The position numbers and the translations under genes are program-made. A stretch of 52,985 bases of DNA from Fibrobacteria bacterium (GTDB lineage Bacteria; Fibrobacterota; Fibrobacteria; UBA11236), in assembly GCA_017881725.1 (NCBI GenBank), contig JADGQO010000154.1, positions 1-52,985 on the forward strand, read 5' to 3'. Positions within the stretch are counted from its first letter, which is position 1. The number at the start of each line of letters is the position of its first letter. Under the pieces are notes generated by a model, which was not told the origin of the DNA, did no database searches, and worked only from the letters and a program-made list of their open reading frames with translations. This document shows positions 35,614 through 45,299 of this stretch, in pieces.

Positions 35614-37872
35614 ATGACGGAAGGCCGCGCGGATGTTTCTCATTCCAGCCTGGAATCTCTATTGACCGGCGATAACCTGGACCCCGTCGGAGCCCTTTCC
35701 GAGGCTCTGGTGCTCGCGGAAGTCAGCGATCTCCAGGCGCTGGGTTTCCTCCACTTGCGTTTCAAGGACATCGGGGAATCCGCCGCCGGCGATTATGCGG
35801 GCGATGTCGCCGCGCTCTGCGCAATGGCGCAGGCGGCGTTGGAGCGCATCATCATGGGGGAAGCGAAGGATTCCGCCGCCGAGATGGCGCGCGTCGGAGA
35901 CTGCGTCGTCTGCTTGCAGGGATTGCTCTGCGAAGGCCGGACTCCCCACGAGCTTCCCATGCCCGCGGATCTCGGCGGCAACGCCCCGGCCGCGAAGCCG
36001 GACCTGGACGCGATGCAAGAGGTTGACGTCCCGGACGCGGATCCCGGGCTCACCGCCGACTTCGTGCGCGAATCGGTTGAGCATTTAGAGTACGCCGACG
36101 TCCGCTTGCTGGCCTTGGAAACGGAACCGTCCGATTCGGAGTCGATCAACGGGTTGTTCCGGGCGTTCCATACCATCAAGGGCGTGGCCGGATTCCTCGG
36201 ATTCAAGACCATCCAGACCTTCGCCCACGGCACCGAGAACATGCTCGATCTCGTCCGGCAAGGGACCCTGGCGATGGACACGCACATCATCGACGTGGCT
36301 TTCGCGGCCGTGGACGTGCTGCGCCGGCGGATGCAATGGGCCGCTACCCATGGCGGCCAAGCCGCCCCCGACGACCTGGCGGTGGAATTGCGCGCGGTGC
36401 TGGATCGCGTGGAAGCGGCGGCGGAAGGCCGTCCGGATGGGGTTCCCGCGCCGGCTTTGCCGACCGCTGAACCCGGAATGCGCCTGGGCGATATCCTGTT
36501 GGCGAGCGGCACCGTGCATCGGGACACGCTGGATTGCGCCGTGCGGGCGCAAGACGAGGCCAGGGCGCGCCCGCTGGGCGAAACCCTGGTCAAGGAGTCC
36601 GGCATCCCGGCTAAGGAAGTGGGCCTGGCCCTGCGCAGCCAGAAGCTGCTCCGGGATACGCAGGTTGCGCCGGTCGCTCAAGTTGCGGCGGTGAAGGAAA
36701 CCGTCAAGGTGGAGGCGGATCGCCTGGATCGCCTGCTCGACGCCATCGGTGAACTGGTGATCGCCGAGACCATGATTTTCCAATCGCGGGAGCTCAAAGG
36801 GATTAGTAGTCCGTTCCTGGCCAAGCAAATGGTGTCGTTGGACAAAATCACCCGCGACTTGCAGAAGATGGGGACCTCGCTGCGCATGATTCCCATCCGG
36901 CCCGTGTTCCAGAAGATGGCCAAGTTGTTGCGGGACCAGGCGAAAAAGTCGGGCAAGCAAGTGGAATTCCAATGCTTCGGCGATGATACCGAGCTGGACA
37001 AGACCGTGGTCGACAAAATCGGGGACCCCCTGGTGCACATGGTGCGCAATTCCGTAGACCACGGCATCGAGGCCAAACCCGCCGACCGCATTGCCGCCGG
37101 TAAGCCCGCCCAGGCCAAGGTGGTCCTGCGCGCTTTCCAAAAGGGCGGTAGCGTCTGCATCCAGATTCAGGACGATGGCCGCGGCCTCAACCGTGAGGCC
37201 ATCCTCCGCAAAGCGCGGGAGCGGGGACTCATCGCCGATGACGGCGCCACCCTGCCCGACCACGAAGTCTGGGCCTTCATCTTTGAGGCCGGCTTCTCTA
37301 CGGCGGAGCAAGTGACCGACGTTTCGGGCCGGGGCGTGGGCATGGACGTGGTGCGCCGCAACATCGAGGAATTGCGCGGGCGCATCGACATCGACAGCCG
37401 GGCGGGGGAAGGGACGACCTTCAGCATTTGGCTGCCGCTCACCATGGCCATCATCGACGGCATGATTGTCAAGGTGCGCGGTCAGAGGCTCATCTTCCCG
37501 ACCCTGTCCATTCTGCGCATCGTGCCGCTCACGCCCGAAGAAACCCGCACCTTCCTCGAGCGCGGCGAGATGGTCCTGATGCAGGGTGAATTGATCCCGC
37601 TGTTCAATCTCGCGGAATACGTGCCCGGGGGACAGGCGGACGCGGGCGAGCGGGCGCTGGCCGTGATCGTGGAATGCGGCTCGCGCAAGGCGGGCCTTTT
37701 GGTGGATGAGCTGCTGGGGCAGCAACAGGTGGTGATCAAGGGATTGGGCGAATCCCTGAAACATCTTCCGGGCGTTTCGGGAGGCGCCATCCTTTCGGAT
37801 GGAACCGTGGGGATGATTTTGGACGTGGACGGATTGTTGCAAAGCTTGAAGGCCGTACCCGCCGCGGCGTAA
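35614..37872 (+). CDS. cheA: Chemotaxis histidine kinase CheA with an MshEN-like insert
   Basis: 752 residues from the ATG at 35614 (the promoter overlaps any earlier start). Order: N-terminal extension (about 1-145), HPt domain with the phospho-His at 186 (AFHTIKGVAGFLG), an insert (about 300-365: MRLGDILLASGTVHRDTLDCAVRAQDE...GETLVKESGI) that resembles MshEN/GspE N-terminal domains, dimerisation domain (VEADRLDRLLDAIGELVIAE), HATPase domain (HMVRNSVDHGIE, DDGRGLN, GRGVGMDVV) and the CheW-like regulatory domain. A CheY-binding P2 domain is not evident. It phosphorylates CheY and CheB. The insert is unusual; relatives of this domain can bind cyclic di-GMP, but the binding residues are not confirmed here. 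Confidence 0.93.
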   Translation: MTEGRADVSHSSLESLLTGDNLDPVGALSEALVLAEVSDLQALGFLHLRFKDIGESAAGDYAGDVAALCAMAQAALERIIMGEAKDSAAEMARVGDCVVCLQGLLCEGRTPHELPMPADLGGNAPAAKPDLDAMQEVDVPDADPGLTADFVRESVEHLEYADVRLLALETEPSDSESINGLFRAFHTIKGVAGFLGFKTIQTFAHGTENMLDLVRQGTLAMDTHIIDVAFAAVDVLRRRMQWAATHGGQAAPDDLAVELRAVLDRVEAAAEGRPDGVPAPALPTAEPGMRLGDILLASGTVHRDTLDCAVRAQDEARARPLGETLVKESGIPAKEVGLALRSQKLLRDTQVAPVAQVAAVKETVKVEADRLDRLLDAIGELVIAETMIFQSRELKGISSPFLAKQMVSLDKITRDLQKMGTSLRMIPIRPVFQKMAKLLRDQAKKSGKQVEFQCFGDDTELDKTVVDKIGDPLVHMVRNSVDHGIEAKPADRIAAGKPAQAKVVLRAFQKGGSVCIQIQDDGRGLNREAILRKARERGLIADDGATLPDHEVWAFIFEAGFSTAEQVTDVSGRGVGMDVVRRNIEELRGRIDIDSRAGEGTTFSIWLPLTMAIIDGMIVKVRGQRLIFPTLSILRIVPLTPEETRTFLERGEMVLMQGELIPLFNLAEYVPGGQADAGERALAVIVECGSRKAGLLVDELLGQQQVVIKGLGESLKHLPGVSGGAILSDGTVGMILDVDGLLQSLKAVPAAA

Positions 37873-37898
37873 TGCGCGGGCAAGGAAAGGAAGAAATT

Positions 37899-38435
37899 AT
37901 GGATCCGATGACTGAGATTCAAAACGGAGGCGCGACGGCGGCCCCGATAGCCAAGGCGGGGAAATATCTCACCTTCCAGATGGGGAAGGAGGTCTACGGT
38001 ATCGAGATCCTCAAGGTGCAGGAAATCATCGGGATGATGCCGGTGACGCGGGTCCCCAAGACTCCGGACTTCGTGCGCGGGGTGATCAATCTGCGCGGCA
38101 AGGTGATCCCCGTGATCGAATTGCGCCGAAAATTTTGCATGGAGACCCGCGAGGATACCGAACGGACTTGCATCGTGGTGGTGCAGGTGACCGGAGCCGT
38201 CGGCATGGTCACCATGGGCCTTTTGGTGGACGAGGTCTCCGAGGTCCTGAACGTGGGCCGGGAGCAGATCGAAGCGCCCCCTTCTTTTGGGGTCGGTGTG
38301 GATACCGATTTCATCCTGGGGATGGGCAAAGTGGGTCAGAAGGTGTTGATGTTGCTGGACGTCGACAAGGTGCTGTCCAACGAGGAACTGGTGTTGACCG
38401 TGCAAAGTAAGACCGCAGAAGGAAAAGGGGACTGA
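37899..38435 (+). CDS. cheW: Chemotaxis coupling protein CheW
   Basis: 178 residues from the ATG at 37899, chosen for its AAGGAAG ribosome site; an ATG at 37872 overlapping the cheA stop would add 9 residues. A full CheW domain is present ([80 protein letters not shown]). It links receptors to CheA at the membrane. Its last 30 codons are found again at 42009-42098, before the third receptor gene. The stop lies 2 nt before the first receptor gene. Confidence 0.93.
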   Translation: MDPMTEIQNGGATAAPIAKAGKYLTFQMGKEVYGIEILKVQEIIGMMPVTRVPKTPDFVRGVINLRGKVIPVIELRRKFCMETREDTERTCIVVVQVTGAVGMVTMGLLVDEVSEVLNVGREQIEAPPSFGVGVDTDFILGMGKVGQKVLMLLDVDKVLSNEELVLTVQSKTAEGKGD

Positions 38436-38437
38436 AG

Positions 38438-40174
38438 ATGTTCAAAGGGATGAGCTTGAGCGCGAAATTATATGCAGGATTCGGGGCGGTGCTGTTGATC
38501 GCCGTGGCGCTGGGGGCGTTTGCCTATACGCGCCTGGTGACGATCAGCACGGAATCCAATTTGATGACGAACGACTGCTGGCCTGGGCTATACATGGCCG
38601 AGGAGATCCAGAAGCGGTCGCAGCAGAATATCTTCCTGACCTCAGACCATCTTCTCGCCTCGGATAAGGCGGACCAGGAACGCGTCGAGGGTGAAATGCT
38701 CAAACTGAAAGCGGGAATCGACAAGAGCCTGGCGGATTACGAGGGAACCATAACCACGGCCGAGGATAAGGAGTTATTCGGCAAGATTGCCCCGGCGCGG
38801 GCGAAGTTTCTCGCTATCCGGAACCAAGCGGTGCTGCCCCCGAGCCGTTTGGGAAAGCTGGCGGAGGCCCAGGCCGCCTTCAAGCACCAGTTGCAGCCGG
38901 CTTTCGACGAATATTTGGCGGTGTGCCAGGCCTTGGTGGAATTGAATAAGCGGAACGGAGACGGCATCGGCGTCGAGATCACGCACGCCACTTCGGCGGC
39001 GAAGTCTGGCATCCTCTTCGGCCTGCTAGCCGCCGTGGCCATGGGCGCCAGCGTCGGCATCTTCCTGAGCCGGTCCATCTCCTCGGCCTTAAACCAGGTC
39101 ATCACCAGCTTGTCCTCGGGCAGCGACCAGGTGGCTTCAGCCTCTAACCAGGTGAGCCAATCCAGTCAGCAAATGGCCGAAGGCGCCAGCGAGCAGGCTT
39201 CTTCCCTGGAAGAGACTTCGGCCTCCCTGGAGGAAATGTCCTCCATGACCAAGCAGAACAGCGATAATTCCAGACAAGCCAACGCCATGGCCGTGGAGAC
39301 CCGCAGCGCGGTGGAGAAGAGCCGCGAGGCCATGACGCGCATGGGCCAGGCCATCGGCAAGATCAAGGGTTCATCGGACCAGACGGCCAAGATCATCAAG
39401 ACCATCGACGAAATCGCTTTCCAGACCAATCTTCTGGCCTTGAACGCTGCGGTAGAGGCTGCGCGGGCCGGTGACGCGGGCAAGGGCTTCGCGGTGGTGG
39501 CCGAAGAAGTGCGCAACCTGGCCCAGCGCAGCGCCGAAGCGGCCAAGAACACCGCCGCCCTCATCGAGGAAAGCCAGCAGAACGCCAACAACGGCGTGGC
39601 GGTCTCGGGCGAAGTGGGAGGCATCCTGTCCCAGATTGTGGAGAGCGTGCAGAAGCTGACCCAACTTATCGGCGAGGTTTCGGCTGCGAGCGACGAGCAA
39701 AGCAAAGGCATCGAGCAAATCGGCACGGCCGTGACGCAGATGGACAAGCTGACCCAGTCAAACGCCGCCAACGCGGAGGAATCGGCCAGTGCCAGCGAGG
39801 AGTTGGCCGCGCAAGCCAAGGAGCTGGGCGATATGGTGCAGGTGCTGGTGGGCATCGTGAAGGGCGCGGGCGCACAAAGTGCGGGCGCTCAAGCGCAGGC
39901 TTCGGGCTCGTACTCGGCTGCGAGACCCCTGCCGCGAGCCGTCGCACCGATAGCTTCGTCTGCATCCCGCAAAGCCGTAAAAGCCGCACCCAAACCGCGC
40001 GCCGATTGGTCTCCGGTCGCGCACGGCAAGGCCGGCCATGTCCAGTCCAATGCGCATCCTTCGCATGAGGTCGCCGTCAATGGGCATGCGTCCCATGTGA
40101 TCGGCGCCAACGGGCATGCGGTCAATCCGGAACAGGTCATTCCCATGGATGAAGCGGATCTGAAGGAGTTCTGA
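38438..40174 (+). CDS. Methyl-accepting chemotaxis protein 1
   Basis: 578 residues. TM1 about 9-31, a periplasmic four-helix-bundle domain (about 32-189), TM2 about 190-210. Instead of a full HAMP domain there is only a short stretch ([20 protein letters not shown]), then the signalling domain with hairpin tip [21 protein letters not shown] (about 325-345). A flexible tail of about 100 residues rich in Ala, His and Gly ends in [14 protein letters not shown], probably a docking peptide for CheR or CheB. It senses through its periplasmic domain; the ligand is unknown. It is one of three tandem receptors whose signalling parts are nearly identical. Confidence 0.92.
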   Translation: MFKGMSLSAKLYAGFGAVLLIAVALGAFAYTRLVTISTESNLMTNDCWPGLYMAEEIQKRSQQNIFLTSDHLLASDKADQERVEGEMLKLKAGIDKSLADYEGTITTAEDKELFGKIAPARAKFLAIRNQAVLPPSRLGKLAEAQAAFKHQLQPAFDEYLAVCQALVELNKRNGDGIGVEITHATSAAKSGILFGLLAAVAMGASVGIFLSRSISSALNQVITSLSSGSDQVASASNQVSQSSQQMAEGASEQASSLEETSASLEEMSSMTKQNSDNSRQANAMAVETRSAVEKSREAMTRMGQAIGKIKGSSDQTAKIIKTIDEIAFQTNLLALNAAVEAARAGDAGKGFAVVAEEVRNLAQRSAEAAKNTAALIEESQQNANNGVAVSGEVGGILSQIVESVQKLTQLIGEVSAASDEQSKGIEQIGTAVTQMDKLTQSNAANAEESASASEELAAQAKELGDMVQVLVGIVKGAGAQSAGAQAQASGSYSAARPLPRAVAPIASSASRKAVKAAPKPRADWSPVAHGKAGHVQSNAHPSHEVAVNGHASHVIGANGHAVNPEQVIPMDEADLKEF

Positions 40175-40234
40175 GGATGCGCCGTTGAGATTCCGAAGGG
40201 CGCTTGGAAACACGGTTATCGAAAGGGAGAGACG

Positions 40235-41998
40235 ATGTCGTACGGCAACCTGAGTTTAAGAGGAAAACTGCTACTTGGATTTTCATTTGTCTCAGCCCTC
40301 ATACTGTTCGTGGGCTGGCGGGGGATTACTGCCGCCGCGACGGCTAGGGACCGCATCGACATTTTGGGCCGGGAAAACTTCGTAAACGTGAAAATGATCC
40401 GGCAGATCAAGGAGTTCCAGGATGGTTGGCATCGTGCCGTCCTGAACCACATCCTTTTCGTGGACCAAAAACAAATGGACGAGCAAGCGGCGAAAATGAA
40501 GATCCGCAGCGATTCCGCCGCCATCCTGATCCGGGTCTTGGTGGCCGCCATCGGCGAAAATACGCCCGAAGGTGGCCTGCTGAAAGATGCCGAAGCCCAA
40601 TGGCGGAACCTGGAGGCCACGAAAGAGGAGGCTCTCTCCCTATCCAATGCGCGCAACAAGGACAAGGCCTGGGATTACTGGGTTGAGCATGGCCGCCCCA
40701 TCATCAACAAGCTCGACAAGGAGATTCAGGAGATCAACAACATCGAGGAAGAACCTATCCGTCTCACGCTGACGGGAGCCCAGTCCGCTTTCCGCGACAC
40801 CCGCAATCTCCTGTTGGCGGTCATGGCTTTTGCGATATTGGTCAGTCTGGGCATCGGCATCTTCCTCAGCCGATCAATCTCCGCCGCGTTAAATCAAGTC
40901 ATCATCACCTTGTCCTCGGGCAGCGACCAGGTGGCATCGGCTTCCAACCAAGTGAGCCAGTCCAGCCAGCAAATGGCCGAAGGCGCGAGCGAGCAAGCGT
41001 CTTCCCTCGAAGAGACCTCGGCATCTTTGGAGGAGATGTCCTCCATGACTAAGCAGAACAGTGAGAACTCCCGCCAGGCCAACGCCATGGCCGTGGAAAC
41101 CCGCAGCGCGGTGGAGAAGAGCCGGGAGGCCATGACGCGCATGGGCCAGGCCATCGGCAAGATCAAGGGCTCGTCGGATCAGACGGCGAAGATCATCAAG
41201 ACCATCGACGAAATCGCTTTCCAGACCAATCTGCTGGCCTTGAACGCTGCGGTAGAGGCTGCGCGGGCTGGTGACGCGGGCAAGGGCTTCGCGGTGGTGG
41301 CCGAGGAAGTGCGCAACCTGGCGCAGCGCAGCGCCGAAGCGGCTAAGAACACGGCGGCCCTCATCGAGGAGAGCCAGCAGAACGCCAACCACGGCGTGGC
41401 GGTTTCCGGCGAAGTGGGGTCGATCCTGTCGCAGATTGTGGAAAGCGTGCAAAAGCTCACTTCACTCATCGGTGAGGTATCGGCCGCGAGCGATGAGCAA
41501 AGCAAGGGCATCGAACAAATCGGCACGGTCGTGACGCAGATGGACAAGCTGACGCAGTCCAACGCGTCAAACGCGGAGGAATCGGCGAGCGCCAGCGAGG
41601 AGTTGGCCGCGCAGGCCAGGGAGCTGGGCGATATGGTGCAGGTGCTAGTGGGTATCGTGAAGGGTACGGCCGCACAAGGTGCGGGCGCACGGAGTGCGGG
41701 GGCCCAAAGCATGACTTCCGTTTCATACGCGGCGTCCAGGCCCCTGCCGTACGCGTCCCACAAAGGCGGGAAGGTCGCTTCGCCCGCACCCCGTGCGTCC
41801 GCACCCCGTGCGTCCGCATCCCACAAAACCAGAAAGGCCGCGCCCAAGCCGCGCGGCGATTGGGCGCCGATCGCGAACGGCGATTCTGGCACTGTCGGGT
41901 ACAACGCGCAGCCGTCCCATGTGGTCGCTGCCAACGGACAGGCGGTCCCTCCGGAGCAGGTCATTCCCATGGACGATGGGGATCTGAAGGAGTTCTGA
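40235..41998 (+). CDS. Methyl-accepting chemotaxis protein 2
   Basis: 587 residues. TM1 about 10-30; a periplasmic domain (about 35-190) different from the other two ([54 protein letters not shown]), so a different signal is expected; TM2 about 192-212; then the shared signalling domain. The tail is rich in Ala/Arg/Ser, with a small direct repeat (CCCCGTGCGTCCGCA twice near 41788-41817), and ends [14 protein letters not shown]. It lies 60 nt after receptor 1. The N-terminus ([20 protein letters not shown]) fits four-helix-bundle receptors. Ligand unknown. Confidence 0.92.
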   Translation: MSYGNLSLRGKLLLGFSFVSALILFVGWRGITAAATARDRIDILGRENFVNVKMIRQIKEFQDGWHRAVLNHILFVDQKQMDEQAAKMKIRSDSAAILIRVLVAAIGENTPEGGLLKDAEAQWRNLEATKEEALSLSNARNKDKAWDYWVEHGRPIINKLDKEIQEINNIEEEPIRLTLTGAQSAFRDTRNLLLAVMAFAILVSLGIGIFLSRSISAALNQVIITLSSGSDQVASASNQVSQSSQQMAEGASEQASSLEETSASLEEMSSMTKQNSENSRQANAMAVETRSAVEKSREAMTRMGQAIGKIKGSSDQTAKIIKTIDEIAFQTNLLALNAAVEAARAGDAGKGFAVVAEEVRNLAQRSAEAAKNTAALIEESQQNANHGVAVSGEVGSILSQIVESVQKLTSLIGEVSAASDEQSKGIEQIGTVVTQMDKLTQSNASNAEESASASEELAAQARELGDMVQVLVGIVKGTAAQGAGARSAGAQSMTSVSYAASRPLPYASHKGGKVASPAPRASAPRASASHKTRKAAPKPRGDWAPIANGDSGTVGYNAQPSHVVAANGQAVPPEQVIPMDDGDLKEF

Positions 41999-42008
41999 GT
42001 ACGCGCCG

Positions 42009-42098
42009 TTGATGTTGCTGGACGCCGACAAAGTGTTGCCCAGCGAGGAAATGGTATTGGTTGTGCAAAGTAAGACTGCGGAAGGAAAGGGATCCTGA
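42009..42098 (+). pseudogene. cheW 3'-end remnant
   Basis: 30 codons ending in TGA match the end of Che[30 protein letters not shown] compared with [29 protein letters not shown] in the intact gene. It has no start and cannot make a CheW. It sits 2 nt before receptor 3, just as intact cheW sits 2 nt before receptor 1. So the third receptor came from a duplication that began inside cheW. Confidence 0.88.
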
Positions 42099-42100
42099 AC

Positions 42101-43741
42101 ATGTTCACGGGAATGAGTTTGAGCGCGAAATTGTACGCCGGGTTCGCTACGGTGCTGCTGATCGCATCGGCGCTGGGGGCGTTCGCCTATATGCGCTTGG
42201 TGAAGATTAGCGGCGAAGCCAAAACGATTTCCACGGATTGCCTGCCCGGAGTTTTCCTTGCCGAGGAGATCCAGCAGAAGTCGCAGCAGAATATCAGCCT
42301 GACTGCGGCGCATATCCTCGCTTCCGACACAGTGGAGATGGGCCGCGTCGAGGCCGATATGCTCAAACTGAAAGAGGAAATCGACAAGGATCTGAAGGAC
42401 TACGAGGCTACCATCATTACGGCTCAGGACCGCGAATTGTTCTCCAAAGTCGGATCCGCGCGCGAAAAGTTCCTCGCCATCCGGAATCAAGCCGTGCTGC
42501 CGGCGAGCCGCCTGGGCTTGGAAGAGAAGGCCCAAGCAGCCTTCAAGCATCAACTTCTACCGGCCTTCGCGGAATATCTGGCGGCCTGCAAGGCGATTGT
42601 TGATCTGAACAAGGAAAACAGCGACAGCTCCAGCAAAGAGATCACCGCCGCAGCCTCGGCCGCCAAGTCCGGCATCCTCTTCGGCTTGCTGGCCGCCGTG
42701 GCCATGGGCGCGGGCATCGGCATCTTCCTCAGCCGATCAATCTCCGCCGCGTTGAATCAGGTCATCACCACCTTGTCCTCGGGCAGCGACCAGGTGGCAT
42801 CGGCTTCCAACCAAGTGAGCCAGTCCAGCCAGCAGATGGCCGAAGGCGCGAGCGAGCAAGCGTCTTCCCTCGAAGAGACCTCGGCGTCCTTGGAAGAGAT
42901 GTCCTCCATGACCAAGCAGAACAGCGATAACTCCCGCCAGGCCAATGCCATGGCCATGGAAACCCGCAGCGCGGTGGAGAAGAGCCGCGAGGCCATGACG
43001 CGCATGGGCGAGGCCATCGGCAAGATCAAGGGATCGTCGGATCAGACCGCGAAGATCATCAAGACCATCGACGAGATCGCTTTCCAGACCAACCTGCTGG
43101 CCTTGAACGCCGCCGTGGAAGCGGCGCGGGCCGGCGAAGCGGGTAAGGGCTTCGCGGTGGTGGCCGAAGAAGTACGCAACCTGGCCCAGCGCAGCGCCGA
43201 AGCGGCCAAGAACACGGCGGCCCTCATCGAGGAGAGCCAGCAGAACGCCAACCACGGCGTGGCGGTCTCCGGGGAAGTGGGGGGCATCCTCTCGCAGATT
43301 GTGGAGAGCGTGCAGAAATTGGCTCACCTCATCGGCGAGGTGTCGACCGCGAGCGAAGAGCAAAGCAAGGGTATCGAGCAAATCGGCACGGCCGTGATGG
43401 AGATGGACAAGTTGACCCAGTCCAACGCGGCGAACGCGGAGGAATCGGCCAGTGCCAGCGAAGAGTTGGCCGCGCAGGCCAGGGAGCTGGGCGACATGGT
43501 GCAGGTGCTGGTGGGTATCGTGAAAGGTGCGGGCGCAGGGACTGCGGGCGCACGGGGTGCGGTGTCCGCTTCCAAGCCGCGCGGCGATTGGGCTCCGGTC
43601 TCGCACGGCAAGGCCGCACAGGGTGCGGGCGGCCAGCTCCGGTCCAATGTCCATCTGTCCCATACAGCCGTCGCTAATCGGCATGCGGTCCATCCAGAGC
43701 GGGTCATTTCCGTATCTGAAGCGGATCAAATGGAGGTCTGA
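42101..43741 (+). CDS. Methyl-accepting chemotaxis protein 3
   Basis: 546 residues. The N-terminus and periplasmic bundle are close to receptor 1 ([68 protein letters not shown]). TM1 about 9-31 and TM2 about 190-210 as in receptor 1, then the shared signalling domain. The tail is shorter and ends [14 protein letters not shown], so the presumed docking peptide has drifted from DLKEF. A remnant of cheW lies directly upstream. It probably senses a ligand related to that of receptor 1. Confidence 0.92.
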   Translation: MFTGMSLSAKLYAGFATVLLIASALGAFAYMRLVKISGEAKTISTDCLPGVFLAEEIQQKSQQNISLTAAHILASDTVEMGRVEADMLKLKEEIDKDLKDYEATIITAQDRELFSKVGSAREKFLAIRNQAVLPASRLGLEEKAQAAFKHQLLPAFAEYLAACKAIVDLNKENSDSSSKEITAAASAAKSGILFGLLAAVAMGAGIGIFLSRSISAALNQVITTLSSGSDQVASASNQVSQSSQQMAEGASEQASSLEETSASLEEMSSMTKQNSDNSRQANAMAMETRSAVEKSREAMTRMGEAIGKIKGSSDQTAKIIKTIDEIAFQTNLLALNAAVEAARAGEAGKGFAVVAEEVRNLAQRSAEAAKNTAALIEESQQNANHGVAVSGEVGGILSQIVESVQKLAHLIGEVSTASEEQSKGIEQIGTAVMEMDKLTQSNAANAEESASASEELAAQARELGDMVQVLVGIVKGAGAGTAGARGAVSASKPRGDWAPVSHGKAAQGAGGQLRSNVHLSHTAVANRHAVHPERVISVSEADQMEV

Positions 43742-43743
43742 GC

Positions 43744-45297
43744 GTGTACTCTTCCGAATCGAAACGGCGTTGCGTGGTAAGCCGCGCAGCGCGGGCGGTC
43801 TTTGTCGCCGCCCTGCTCATCGCTCCGGCCCGTTCCCAAGATATTTCGAAGCTGGAACGTAGCCTGGATGACCTGCAATACCGGATGGGTCAATACGAAG
43901 GGGAGATGGGCAAGCTGCGGAAAACGGCCGCGCAACCCGCTCCTGCGCCAAGAGTCGCACGATCCCGTGCGGATTCCCTCTTGCCGGCCCTGACTGCCCG
44001 CTTCGATTCGCTGAGCGCCCGCATGGCCGCCCGGTTGGTGGTTTTGGAGGCCGCTGAACGCGCCCGCGCTGTGAAGGCGTCCGCCCCGCCGGAGGGGGGT
44101 AACCCGAAAGTTACGGGGGAGACGGCGAGTCTATCCGCCGCAAGTCCTGCGGGCCTGGATTCCGATACGGCCGCACAGGGCGAGCTGCGCGCTCTACGGA
44201 AAGAAATGCGGGAACTGACAGCCCTCCTGCAGGCGGCGCGTTCCACCCCCCCGCCCGCTTCCTCCCCGCCCACCTCCATTACCGCCGCCCCTGCGACCGC
44301 AGTCTCTGCGACCGTCTCGCCTCCCGACCGCCCGCTCCCGGTTTCCGCAGCGTCCCCGCTGCCGCCGGCGCTGACCCTCATCGGAGACGTCCAAATCCAA
44401 GGTGAAAGGCGTTTCGCCACCGGCTCCAAGCAAGACAACCTGGATAATTTCTGGGGACGGGTGAATATCGGGACCGAATACAAAAGCCTGGATTTCCAGT
44501 CCAAGGTGAACCTCCGCATTTTCCCGGAAGGCTTCGGGTTCGAACCGCTGACCGGGGCGACTTTCGACACGACGGGCCAGGGCTCCCTCAAGACGCAAAC
44601 CCAGCCGTCTTCCAAACTGTTGGTGAATCATGCTTGGGTCCGGTTTACGCCCGGCGCCTATGGGCTGCGGCTGGGCCGCTTCGAGACCCAGGAGAGCCAG
44701 AGCGCCACGTACGGAAACTATATCGACCTGGGCCCGTCGGGGCTTTTCCTGGCGCGCCCGGCGGTGCATAACGCCACGGAGGGAACCTGGAGTTCCGGGG
44801 CTTGGTCCTCGTCCGTCCTCTTGGGCGCATCCGATCGTAAGTTGGACCACGGCTTCCTGCGCGCTTTCCAGAAGTACACGGCCGCGTCCGGCTTGCAGGC
44901 CTCCCTTGGATACCGCGCGAACGTATTCGATCGCTGGAAGTATCCGGATGCGGCGCTCCTCCAGCGCTTCGACGCCGGCGTACTGAGCCCGTTGGGCGCG
45001 GGTTGGCAGGGTTTCGCCGAAGCCGCCATCCTGCAGGCCGACGGTAAGGCGGACGATACGCCTGTGCTGTTGGGCATCCGCCCGGCGATGGGCCGGTATC
45101 TCGACGCCTTGTCGCTGGAGGCCGAATGGCTGCCGAACCGGAAGGTCGCCGGCAAGGACAAAAAAATCCTGTATAACGCCTATGTCCGCAAGACGTGGGG
45201 AAGGGCGCGCCTGGAAGCGGGCCTCTATTCGGACGCGACCGATCCGGACGCCAACGCCTTTTCCGCCGGGCTTCGTCTCACCTCTGCCTTGAAGTGA
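43744..45297 (+). CDS. Porin-like outer-membrane protein within the chemosensory operon
   Basis: 517 residues from a GTG start 2 nt after the receptor 3 stop, with GAGG upstream. A signal peptide (FVAALLIAPARSQ, about 19-31) is followed by a coiled-coil (ISKLERSLDDLQYRMGQYEGEMGKLRK), a long Ala/Pro/Ser-rich stretch (about 60-205) and a barrel domain (about 210-517: LTLIGDVQIQGERRF, NFWGRVNIGTEYKSLDFQSKVNLRIF, VNHAWVRFTPGAYGLRLGRFE, ASLGYRANVFDRW). The 'N-terminal coil plus barrel' design resembles peptidoglycan-linked porins such as those of the OprB/SlpA type. Its place in an otherwise pure signalling operon is unusual. No function beyond a channel can be proposed. Confidence 0.75.
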   Translation: MYSSESKRRCVVSRAARAVFVAALLIAPARSQDISKLERSLDDLQYRMGQYEGEMGKLRKTAAQPAPAPRVARSRADSLLPALTARFDSLSARMAARLVVLEAAERARAVKASAPPEGGNPKVTGETASLSAASPAGLDSDTAAQGELRALRKEMRELTALLQAARSTPPPASSPPTSITAAPATAVSATVSPPDRPLPVSAASPLPPALTLIGDVQIQGERRFATGSKQDNLDNFWGRVNIGTEYKSLDFQSKVNLRIFPEGFGFEPLTGATFDTTGQGSLKTQTQPSSKLLVNHAWVRFTPGAYGLRLGRFETQESQSATYGNYIDLGPSGLFLARPAVHNATEGTWSSGAWSSSVLLGASDRKLDHGFLRAFQKYTAASGLQASLGYRANVFDRWKYPDAALLQRFDAGVLSPLGAGWQGFAEAAILQADGKADDTPVLLGIRPAMGRYLDALSLEAEWLPNRKVAGKDKKILYNAYVRKTWGRARLEAGLYSDATDPDANAFSAGLRLTSALK

Positions 45298-45299
45298 CC

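Larger units (their letters stand above)
39080..43530 (+). repeat. Three near-identical receptor signalling segments (about 790 bp each)
   Basis: The segments at about 39080-39870, 40880-41670 and 42740-43530 encode almost the same protein, from the start of the helical region to the end of the hairpin and beyond. They share long runs of bases. The second and third copies are closer to each other at their 5' ends (shared CGATCAATCTCCGCCGCGTT) than to the first. This is consistent with recent duplication and gene conversion. Confidence 0.85.
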
